Below are positions 50,201 through 59,139 of a stretch of 64,000 nt of DNA, one piece after another. Location: positions 12,849,485-12,913,484 of the forward strand of contig NC_085085.1 in assembly GCF_963422355.1 (NCBI RefSeq), in the 5' to 3' direction. The notes beneath the pieces were generated by a model that made no database searches, was not told the origin of the DNA, and worked only from the letters and a program-made list of their open reading frames with translations. Source of the stretch: Corticium candelabrum (lineage: Eukaryota > Porifera > Homoscleromorpha > Homosclerophorida > Plakinidae). Every line of letters begins with the position of its first letter. Position 1 is the first letter of the stretch. The position numbers and the translations under genes were made by a program.

Positions 50201-52203
50201 ATATTGCACATCAAGACATCAAAAAATTAGAATTTATAAAAAATTCTAAATTATTTTTGAAGTCTCGAAAAGAATTAGTCTTGAAGAACATTAGGAGCAG
50301 TAGGAAACTTATTGTTTGTATTCTGGGCTTGATTTTACTACTGATTATCTGTGCTTGGTAGTTATGATGACCTAACTTCAACAACCAAACAATCACTTTT
50401 GTCAGTGTTTGCATGGACAAGGTGGCTTGCAGTAAAACATGTAAATCGGTAATTCTGGAAGCCTCCAGATACCCACTGCAGACAAAGGATGTTTGTACAG
50501 TAAACCGCAGAAACCATTTGAAGCCTTACAACTAAAAGCTAATGTATACTTTTAAGTTTTAGCTCTTCAAATAAAACAGAACGTGATTGAGTCTTCGGAG
50601 CACCTGTCGGTGTCCTCAGTTCAGACATATCTAACAGGAATATCATCTAAAGTAGTATTATGGATGAATATTACAGAATGGCTAGACTGCTCCATATTTC
50701 ATCATTTTTCAATCACAACATTTACTAGCCTTGAACTACCAGACCGGAGAGCGAGCAAAGCGCACGAACTCTAGTCTGGACAGACATTACTAAAATGATT
50801 TCAGAAGTACTTATAAAAAAACGATGCTACATGGTAGTCTAACAGCCTAGGGTCGTTTACCTAGTTTCACTAATGAGATGGAAAGATACTATTTTTTGTA
50901 TTATGCAAACATATCATTCATAAATGCCATGAGATCTCACAAAGAAGAAATGACTGCCATGTTTGCGGTGATATCTTGGTGCACGGCATGAAACGACGAC
51001 TCTATGATCCTTTGGCAGACCGCTAGCTAGTCTACCCGCTTGACTAGCGAGACTACGGCTCGAACAGTTGTCAGAGGTCATGGTCTAGCGACGCTGCTGT
51101 GCATGTCCTGTCACTGCAAGCTTGAAATGATCGAGGAACTGAAGCTGAAACTAAAGCTAAGACGCATCCATGTACCAGAGTCTTTCAGGGATCTGTCCTG
51201 CAGTTAGTCACCCAGGAGAATCTCACACGTGCAATCAGCGCTATTTCACTTAGCATAACCAATTACTGCTATACCAATCAATATTTAGAACCGACAGTCC
51301 GGTTCTAAGACGCTGATTGGCTTAGAAGGCTATTTCGGAAATCATTTTAGTACACCCATTCTGGTCCAGACTAGAGTTCTCGTGCTCTCTGGTCTGGAAG
51401 TTCGAGGCTATTTACCTGCACGTTGAAATCACTAAAGCAGGACAGAGCACAGGCAGGCCCGGATAGAGATGGGGGGTTCAAGGGGTTCCAACCCCCTCTT
51501 TTCCAATAGGCATGGTTCAATAATTTCAATAGAAAATTAGAAATGCTACAAATAACTGCTACCAACCCCCTCTTTCAAAAATTCCTGGATCCGGGCCTGA
51601 CAGTGTAGTATGTAGGTACATAACAGAACACGTGCAACAACAGAACGGTAATATCAGACGTTTGAAATATGGGACTCCATGACATCCGTGCCACTTTTCA
51701 TACTGTAAAATGCGGGACTGGATATTCAACAATACATTGACATTGACTCATTCAACCTGGATGTTTACTCATCATTGCTCATGCCATTTCATCATCACTC
51801 ATCAATTTACCGTCATCAGGTCGTCCCTGTTGGGTATCGCAAACGTTCTGCACTTGAAACAGCGTCTGCCCTTCTGTATTCCGGGAGCAGTTACGCTCGT
51901 CGCACAAGTCGAACAGAAGAGATGCCCGCAATCGAAACAGCTTATCTAGCAGCCAATCAGAATCACATTCCCAGCTAGGGTTCAAGAGCACGATGGAAAA
52001 GAACGCACCTTTCGCTTGAAGAACGTCAATTCAATCGTACACTCGGTACAAAGCCTCGCCGTCATCTTGTTGTCTCTAGGCGAACACGTAATCGTGTTTT
52101 CTCGATTTTCTGGAGGGGAATTCGAACGGGAGGAGAAAGGACGGACGTGAATGAGAATCGGTTGCGGCGATGTGGTACCGAGTCGAGCGGCACCTGTTCC
52201 CAT
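45384..52203 (-). CDS. RNF34: RNF34/RFFL-like (CARP-type) E3 ubiquitin ligase, complete
   Basis: Four coding exons on the complement: 52009-52203, 51811-51945, 47288-48032 and 45384-45589; 426 aa, phases closing. Seen: a FYVE-type zinc finger with eight cysteines (C52, C55, C68, C71, C76, C79, C94, C97) around [12 protein letters not shown]; a SAP-like segment [15 protein letters not shown] (from 111) with [10 protein letters not shown]; a long Ser/Gln/Gly-rich linker; a second SAP-like segment [20 protein letters not shown] (about 313-332); and a C-terminal C3HC4 RING (C379, C382, C394, H396, C400, C403, C410, C413). This FYVE-SAP-RING order is that of the animal RNF34/RFFL family, which ubiquitinates caspases, p53 and endosomal cargo. 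The start at 52203 gives a 46-residue leader; the in-frame Met at residue 47 is an alternative. Its two large introns are crowded with MITEs. Confidence 0.93.
45748..46236. mobile_element. Pogo-type MITE with a relic HTH, TACCGTATTTCCTC ends
   Basis: TACCGTATTTCCTC at the left and GAGGAAATACAGTA at the right, bounded by TA. Inside, about 45905-46090 on the plus strand reads like the N-terminal DNA-binding domain of a pogo-like transposase ([14 protein letters not shown], then with a frameshift [17 protein letters not shown]). So it is an internal-deletion derivative. Confidence 0.7.
46347..46647. mobile_element. MITE, about 300 bp, TACACCACGTTCACA ends (copy 1)
   Basis: TACACCACGTTCACATTAG...CCAGAACCGTGC at the left pairs with GGTTCTGAAGGTGCTAGTGTGAACACGGTA at the right. 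It contains the (CACG)n(CA)n repeat 46508-46582. A relative lies at 60679-60870. Confidence 0.65.
46729..47073. mobile_element. hAT-like MITE, AGTTGCACCGATAA ends
   Basis: AGTTGCACCGATAA at the left and TTATCGGTGCAACTCTACT at the right. Flanks GTCAATTAC and GTCAATAC suggest an 8-bp duplication with one indel. The interior is rich in CCGATA repeats. Confidence 0.7.
47161..47221. repeat. (GT)n microsatellite
   Basis: Begins about 65 bases downstream (transcript sense) of RNF34-like exon 3. Confidence 0.95.
48116..49361. mobile_element. Pogo-type MITE (TACCGTATTTCTTC ends) split by a nested foldback
   Basis: TACCATATTTCTTTGATTAA at the left matches inverted TTAATTGAAGAAATACGGTA at the right. 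Both inner flanks have AACGCC-rich sequence of the same family as 45748-46236. The foldback at 48282-49073 sits inside it. Confidence 0.65.
48282..49073. mobile_element. Long-TIR foldback (MULE-like), copy 2, nested
   Basis: Arms of about 270-300 bases are inverted (TAGTCTCGCATAGCCAGACC / GGTCTGGCTACGCAAGACTA, and TATCTCTTATCTACACTGG / CCAGTGTAGATAAAAGATAA). Flanks CATGAGGAA and CGTGAGGCA agree at 7 of 9 bases. Same family as 28272-28705 at the tips, but with a different interior. Confidence 0.75.
50726..51410. mobile_element. TIR element, 685 bp, TAGCCTTGAACTACCAGACC ends
   Basis: Inverted arms of about 55-60 bases (…GAACTCTAGTCTGGAC / GTCCAGACTAGAGTTC…) and a further pair AAATGATTT / AAATCATTT. 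Flanked by a perfect 5-bp duplication TTTAC. No transposase. Confidence 0.75.
51454..51600. mobile_element. MITE, 147 bp, GGCCCGGATCCAG ends (copy 1)
   Basis: CAGGCCCGGAT...AGAGGGGGGTT at the left, CCCCCTCTTTCAAAAATTCC then TGGATCCGGGCCTG at the right. Nearly the same element is at 63339-63502, with solo ends near 15016 and 26608. Confidence 0.8.
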
Positions 52204-52896
52204 AGACAGAGAGACGAAGCAGCGAATGATCCGGCGGCTCTCACAACCTACACCAGGGATGCGCGAAGTACGTGGGCGTGGTCTAAAATGACGTCATATC
52301 TTCCGAGGTGATGGTATTCTCTACCCTGAGGAAGGGGTTCTATGGGTGTAATAAATATAGAGCGTGCGAATTTCACAATTTACAAAAAATTGGCGTTTAG
52401 GCATCCTCTAGATCTGTTACGTAATTAACTAACTAGGCAATTAGCTATTCGTGTAACCAGATAAAGAGCATATCGTGTCATCACGTGGATTCCATCCAGT
52501 TTCTAAAAAAATTTACTTTCGTATGGACAGTAACCACAGAGCGGTGTTTCCTCGCGTGCCCGGCAAGCTTCCGAGTCGGCGCGCTCTTCCAAACACACAT
52601 ACAGTAGCTAGTGCGACCACTTGTTGTGTTCGTGGCTGTCGATCTATTTTATTTACTACACTTGTTAACTAGGCAATATAAAGTATCATATTTTCGAAGC
52701 ACGTGCCACAAGCTTCGCTAGCTTAACTAGCTCCCCAATGAGGCCCCGCGACAAATTGGAAATAACAATAACGTTAATGGCCAAATCATAAACAAAATGA
52801 TTAAAAAATATATTTTGGCACGCACACACGCTCACAAGATTGCTGAACCACGTGACCAGATCTGTAGGCTGTGATTCGGTTCCCGGATTCATTAGC
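52204..52896. promoter_or_regulatory. Divergent (bidirectional) promoter between RNF34-like and NCBP3-like genes
   Basis: Only 693 bases separate the two start codons on opposite strands. Two CACGTG boxes occur (about 52482-52487 and 52848-52853). No TATA box is convincingly placed. The ORF at 52475-52672 resembles nothing. Confidence 0.6.
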
Positions 52897-54976
52897 ATGT
52901 CATCCCCTCAAAGTCTTTCGGTGTCATTTACGGTACGTTTCTCGCAAGAAGAGAAGATCACCGGTGAAGAAGGTGAAACTGGCACTGAAGAGTCCGAGAC
53001 CGGCAAGCTATCATCGACTGGAGCTCAGGATGGTGCTCGACGAGAGACGCGCCAATATGTAAATAGAGAAGGAAGTTTTGTGACAGGTTTTGATGTCTCT
53101 ACAGAGGTCAGTGTATGAAAGTAATCAATGGTATACTGTAGACTTTGTAGCATAATTAATTATGTTGTAGCTGGTATGTTGTAGTTGGTATGTTGTAGCT
53201 GGTGTATTTTGTAGTCTGTTAGCTGTACGTCTAATGTCTTAGTTGTTTTTATGTTTACCCCAAGAGGGAACTGTACTTTTTTAGGTGCGACAGAAATATA
53301 TCATTCATTCATTCATTAATCGGCGAATTTGTTGAAACTCTAATAAATTTACGGGTAATTAAATTAATTGATATTTTAGTTCTTTTTCAAGGCATTAGAG
53401 GGTGTTCCATAGCTTTATCTGTGCTTACAGCTGTCTTGAAAAAGTTTTCCGACTGTCGCATACACTAATTATGATTATTGTAACAATTGTTGGAAAGCTG
53501 TTGTTCAATTGACGATATGATGATACAAGTAGATGCAATAAAACTGTTGTGGTCACCTCCTTTGCCCTTGTCACTTCTTCTTTACATCTTATGCAGTATT
53601 TTACTGTATAGTTGTGGATCAGATTGTGCATGATGTTTGTTTAACACTCAGACCAGGGTTGTTATTAACTTAATTAACATTTGATCTGCTGTCTTCTGCT
53701 TGAATTTGTTAGACGACATCATTTGGTTCTGCTAGCTAGTACATACTTGTTGAGCAGACTGCGGTGGTTATGACTATGTTTACCAAGTCAAGAGATTGAA
53801 ATTGCATCTGGTTTTGAAATCTGGGAATCTAAAAGGAATTGTGATTTTTACAAATTTTGTGGTTTACATGGGAAACCTAACTAATTTTGTTTATAATTTT
53901 GTTGTTTACACAGGAAGCCTTCGTTACACTTAACTATTCAATTTTTAGTCTCTGCTATTCCAGGAGCTTGCAGATAATTGAAGAGGCAGACAGTGTTTTG
54001 TTATGTCGATCTAATCTAATCACAATCTTTCATCTTTGACTTGTTAGGAGGCTAATGAATGCACCACAGATGTGACTGTTTGTTTGTACAAGTTTAATTT
54101 GTGCAGGGAGAGCGTCAAAAAAGGCTAGATAGAGCAAAACGATTTGGTGTTGCCGAGAAAGAAAATCCAGAATCTGGTTTGGAAGAACAAACGAAGAAAA
54201 ACAAATTGGAGAGATACAAACAGTGAGCTTTGTGTTAACTTTTTAAGTCGTTGATATGGTGTGCTTACTTAGCCTTTGTTTCTTTCTGTAGGATTATTGC
54301 CAACCTCCCGAAACGTACGTGATCGTGTAGGTCACATGGTGTGTTATGTTATCTGTCTTGTTCACTAGCTGTTGGAAGTCTGAGGCTCGAAGCTGTCCAT
54401 GTTCATGGTACTGATAAGATGAGCTCACAAGACATGCTGTCGTATTTTAGAGTGTACGGGCCATCACACTTGGAGTGGATAAACGACTCGTCGTGTAAGC
54501 TAGCATTACACTCAGTTGTGTAGTACATGTTCTTTGTTTTGGAATTTGTTGTATTCCACGTGGTTCAATATGTCTAATGTCTTGTCCAAATCATGTGGTT
54601 TGTAAAGTTAGTGTCGGTCGTTGATGCATGCATTTCTGTTAGAGACAAGATTTTTGTGTCATGCTTTTATTGCAGTGTTGATTGTAAATCAATTAATGTG
54701 ATTTGTGGTTTATATTTATTCATTAATTAGTTTTTGCATGTGCAGGTGTGTGATTTGTGAGTTCTTGTCCGGTGGTGCATGATAAGATGTTGTTGATTGT
54801 CTGTAGGTAATGTTGTGTGGGAAGACAGTAACAGCGCAAAGAGAACACTTTTGTCTGCCGGAGGAGAGATTTTGTGTAAAGTTGTTGGTGGAGACAATGA
54901 ACTTCCTGAACAACAACAGGCAGAGAAAGGCGAGTAACACTTTTTACTCTTGGATAGTACGGACACTGACTAGAAC

Positions 54977-55027
<51 letters not shown>

Positions 55028-56145
55028 CGTGCGTGCGTGTGTGCGCGCTCATGCATCTGTAGCTCAGTTGGTTAGAGAGTTGCATTTGGAGAATGGAAAC
55101 ATCCGCGACATGGAGGTCGTACATTCACGGACGAGTACAGACGTAATTTCCTTGGGCAAGAAATTCACACACAATTGCCGCTCTCGACTCAGGAGTATGA
55201 TGAGTACCTGGTCTTTGACTGGGGATGGACTAGACCGCTGGCTTGGCAGAACATCACGCAGTATATACGGGTACGTGTGGACTTGAGGTCCAGTCCCGCG
55301 GCTGCACCAAAGTCAGTGCCCTTCGATGCTCTCGCCACACATCAAGGGGTTCATCAGCGCGGCCTAAAACTCCAAGTCGCACTGGGGTCCCTACCTAGAA
55401 GTAGGCAGGGGTGCTATCTTTGGAACTTTCTGAAGGGCATATCCATTTGGCCACACATCAAGGGGTTCATCAGCGGGGCCTAAAACTCCAAGTCGCACTG
55501 GGGTCCCTACCTAGAAGTAGGCAGGGGTGCTATCTTTGGAACTTTCTGAAGGGCATATCCATTTGGCCACACATCAAGGAGTTCATCAGCGGGGCCTAAA
55601 ACTCCAAGTCGCACTGGGGTCCCTACCTAGAAGTAGGCAGGGGTGCTATCTTTGGAACTTTCTGAAGGGCATATTCATTTGGCCACACATCAAGGGGTTC
55701 ATCAGCGGGGCCTAAAACTCCAAGTTGCACTGGGGTCCCTACCTAGAAGTAGGCAGGGGTGCTATCTTTGGAACTTTCTGAAGGGCATATCCATTTGGCC
55801 ACACATCAAGGGGTTCATCAGCGGGGCCTAAAACTCCAAGTTGCACTGGGGTCCCTACCTAGAAGTAGGCAGGGGTGCTATCTTTGGAACTTTCTGAAGG
55901 GCATATCCATTTGGCCACACATCAAGGGGTTCATCAGCGGGGCCTAAAACTCCAAGTCGCACTGGGGTCCCTACCTAGAAGTAGGCAGGGGTGCTATCTT
56001 TGGAACTTTCTGAAGGGCATATCCATTTGGCCACACATCAAGGGGTTCATCAGCGGGGCCTAAAACTCCAAGTCGCACTGGGGTCCCTACCTAGAAGTAG
56101 GCAGGGGTGCTATCTTTGGAACTTTCCGAAGGGCATATCCATTTG

Positions 56146-56214
<69 letters not shown>

Positions 56215-58331
56215 CGCTGTGTATACTTAGTTTTGAAATCTTGTATTCAATTAAGGAGTTGTATGCACATCAGTTCCTGCATGTTGTGTCTGCAATAATA
56301 CCCATATTATTGAGCACTTAAACCAATCTTACTGTAAAACGAAATGTGATACAATGTACTGTTTTGTTGCAGACGCTGCAGGAGCAGATGAAGTAGATGA
56401 TCAGATGAATGAAGATGGACATATTCTAAGCAAAGAAGAGTCTATGTCTGAGCCTATCATTTGTCCAATATCCCCTGCTGTTCAAGAAGACTCAACTGAC
56501 ACTCCAGGAGAGAAAGACGATGCTTGCCTTTCCTCAAAACAAGCTGATTCATCTAGTGACATGCAGCCAGAACCTGCAGACAGCAAAGAGAGCACGGACT
56601 TTTGGTGGTTAGGACAGCCACATCCCAAGGCCAAGTTTTTGTTTCTTAGACAAGCAAGAACTGGTAGGACCAGCAACTTAATGTTGTGAACTTGTGCTAT
56701 TTAGTCTCTGTGTTGAATTTAGGTGATAAGAAAGTAGTCGGTGCAGCTAAGCAGAGTAGATACTATCTTCTTCATGGTAATCCCAACAAACCAGGCAATC
56801 CAATAGGAGTGTCTACCAAAGACCTTAGGTTACCATGTGTTGTCATTAATTAATGTCACCATTGTGTAGTCGGTGTGTGGTCAATGTTTATATATGAAGG
56901 GGTTTCTACGTAGTGAGTACTGTAGTAGGGATAGTTGTCAACTTTTCTACACTTTGTATGTACGCTGTCTGCACAAGGTGTAGAGAATTTGAAAGATTCT
57001 GTGAGTAGTGAAGATTGTAGCCTCGAAGTTCAGATGGTCTGGAACTTCGAGTCTATGAGGGTTGCTAAACAGGAGTTGGAGAGCACTGAGCGCTTTCACA
57101 CACTCCAATTACCCCAGTTGTGTGAACGCGAGTTTAGTAAATCCAAGTTAACCCGGGTTAAGACTGGGGTTAAGCGAGGGTTAAGCTAACCCTGGCTCCA
57201 AGTAGGGTTAAACCGGGTTAAAGTGGGTTAGAGTGGAGCGAAGACACGCCCTAATACATGTATATGCAAAAGCGCCCTAGAGTCAATCTCACCAATGTAC
57301 AAATGGCTTCTCCTTCTGTGTTCTGCTATGGGCGTTACTGCTTTCCTATTCTCAAGCAGAAACTTCAAGCAATCGATGTATTCGTTCTACTCTAGATCTT
57401 CTGCATCTAATTACCTGTGTTCAACGTGTGAACGCAAGTTGGGTGGAGTAGGGTTATCATAAGTTATCCTAACCCGAGTTAACCCAAGTTAACCCTGTGT
57501 GTGAAAGCGCTCACTGATGGAATGAATAATGATTATCGATTGTCTGAGGTGGTTGAAGCAATCGGCAGCTGCCAGTAATTTGGAAAATGCAGTAGTACGA
57601 AGCCTTACCATTGCAAGGATGATATGGGCGATGGCTGCATCCATTGTTTTACCAATTGACAGTCATATCATTACACAACTTGCGTGTTTACAAGTGAAGT
57701 GTAGTGTGTGCTTAGCCATACAATTATTGTATGAATTTTCTCTGGTACCGTGAAAGATACGATTAACCATCACTGTCACAACTGTGTGTATTGCATTAAT
57801 TGTAATTCAGGCAAGATGCTGGACGTCACTATGACTGTAACAGCGCAATTGTATTTGTGAAGGTGTTCACGTGGTGAGGTGTTGTTAATTATATTTGTTT
57901 GCTTTAGAAAAAGAAAAAGAAAACGAAAGAGACAGAAAGATGGAGGCACTGTTGTTGAGATAATGGAAGTCGAAGAGGAAAGCAATTCAGAAACAGAACG
58001 AGACGTAGTCTCAGAAACTGCATTTAAACATGGCAGTAAACGTCTTTCTGGTTTGCGCATGGATGCAGATGATGTAGAAAGAGGGATCGATAGTGTTCCC
58101 ATGGAAGTAGATTCATCCTGTCATTCTGTACCTTCTGATCTTCCTAAAGATGACCTACGACACAAATTGGGTAAGCACACTCCGTCTAAAGATCTTTCAC
58201 ACAAAACAGCTACTGCGGCTGATGATCTTCGACACACATTGGGTACTCCAGCTGATGATCTGCGGCATGAGTTAGGGGCGCCTGTTGATCTCCGACTGAA
58301 ATTGCAGCAGAGAAAACAAATACCAGCATGA
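52897..58331 (+). CDS. NCBP3: NCBP3-like nuclear cap-binding subunit, complete
   Basis: NCBP3 binds NCBP1 and capped mRNA and helps export. Exons: 52897-53106, 54107-54222, 54292-54314, 54369-54494, 54807-54929, 56373-56663, 56723-56828 and 57908-58331; 472 aa, phases closing. Seen: REGSFVTGFDVSTE, DRAKRFGV, then the RRM-like core RLEAVHVHGTDKMSSQDMLS, HLEWINDSSCNVVWED (about 149-164), an acidic spacer, HPKAKFLFLRQA and DKKVVGAAKQSRYYLLHGNP, a basic stretch of alternating Arg-Lys, and four copies of a D-L-R/S-H-x-L-G-like motif near the C-terminus. These blocks follow animal NCBP3 in order. Intron 5 appears to use a GC donor (AAAG|GCGAGT). The aromatic-Arg block that follows YGNPN in vertebrates is not visible, so an exon between 56828 and 57908 may be missing or lost. 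Confidence 0.9.
54981..55041. repeat. (GT)n(GTGC)n microsatellite
   Basis: Directly precedes the tRNA-derived SINE in NCBP3-like intron 5. Confidence 0.95.
55050..55340 (+). mobile_element. tRNA-derived SINE
   Basis: An intact Pol III A box TAGCTCAGTTGG (55061-55072) is followed about 45 bases later by a degenerate B box (GGTCGTACATTC). Then come CTTGGGCAAGAAATTCACAC and ACAATTGC, resembling a central domain seen in other metazoan SINEs. The 3' part leads directly into the 116-bp tandem array. It does not fold as a functional tRNA. Confidence 0.65.
55334..56150. repeat. Minisatellite, 116 bp x 7
   Basis: Seven nearly identical 116-base units containing CATCAAGGGGTTCATCAGCG, CTCCAAGTCGCACTGGGGTC and GGCATATCCATTTGGCC; units differ at only a few sites. 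116 is not a multiple of three, so the repeated 62-codon ORFs are incidental. It begins within the SINE tail and ends at a (GT)n run (56149-56212). Confidence 0.95.
56149..56212. repeat. (GT)n microsatellite
   Basis: Abuts the last minisatellite unit. Confidence 0.95.
57089..57511. mobile_element. TIR element, 423 bp, AGCGCTTTCACAC ends
   Basis: Perfect inverted ends AGCGCTTTCACACAC / GTGTGTGAAAGCGCT with a perfect 5-bp duplication CACTG. The interior is packed with GGGTTAA/TTAACCC motifs. NCBP3-like intron 7. Confidence 0.85.
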
Positions 58332-59139
58332 AGAGGTGAGATTATGGTACAAAATTGTATTGGCAAGGACAACACAACAGTGACAGAGACGTTGAGATTA
58401 TGCAGTTTTGTGTATTGTGTACAAATAATATAATATTGTGATTTTCGTCTAAACACGCGATTGCTTTTGTTTGTACGTATACTGCATCGGCCATAGTTTC
58501 TTACATTAAATCTATAGTAAAAAAACTGATGTAGAAGAGAACTGGCTGTTGTGAGATAAAACAACACAAATTGAATTAATCATGCATGTAAGGTAACTAG
58601 ACAACTGTCACTTGCGTGTTGTTTGTTTAATTTCGTCTGATTATATTTTACTGTGACCCTTAGACTGTTGTAAATTTTATTATAACGCGTTGGTGTGTTC
58701 TCTCCGTCTTATATCTAGGTCGAATTCCACGTTATGTAAACTATATATACACTGCAAGCGCAGAATTTTGATTTTTTTTAGTTGTCAGACTAGCAAGCGC
58801 AGAATTTTGTTTTTTAGTTGTCTAGCGTGTAATGTCAATGATGGTTAGCTTCTAATTGTGTCAAAGTCACAAGACAATGTAGTTACATGCACGAAGAAAG
58901 CTGCTTAGCATGTGATGACCATTAATTTGTACCAAATAGTTGCAACGTAAAGCTACCGTCACATTATTCGACAAGTAAACTTTAAGACAGAAAAGTTTAA
59001 CTCCAGATGAATACACACATTAGCTGCAAGTCTCGAATAATTGTTCCATTTCAAGGTTGCAAGCGTATAGAAAGGCAATCTATAGCTTGCCTGTGTTATG
59101 CAGTGTTGTGGCAACTTAACTTGCGAGAAACATTATTCT
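58332..59139. other. Convergent 3' intergenic region
   Basis: A short imperfect direct repeat GCAAGCGCAGAATTTTG occurs twice (58757-58773 and 58793-58809). ATTAAA at about 58505 is a candidate poly(A) signal for the NCBP3-like gene. Nothing else is recognisable. Confidence 0.4.

Noticed and set aside
52475-52672. 65-codon ORF between the divergent genes
   Set aside because: No similarity recognised, lies in the probable shared promoter, and could equally be 5' UTR.
55061-55130. tRNA gene
   Set aside because: The A box is perfect but the B box is degenerate and no cloverleaf with paired acceptor stem is visible; read as a SINE head.
55334-56150. Possible CRISPR-like array
   Set aside because: Whole units repeat without unique spacers, and the sequence is animal nuclear DNA.
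55411-56298. Series of identical 62-codon ORFs every 116 bases, looking like a repeat protein
   Set aside because: The unit length is not divisible by three, each ORF overlaps the next unit, and there is no start ATG or splice context; it is an intronic minisatellite.
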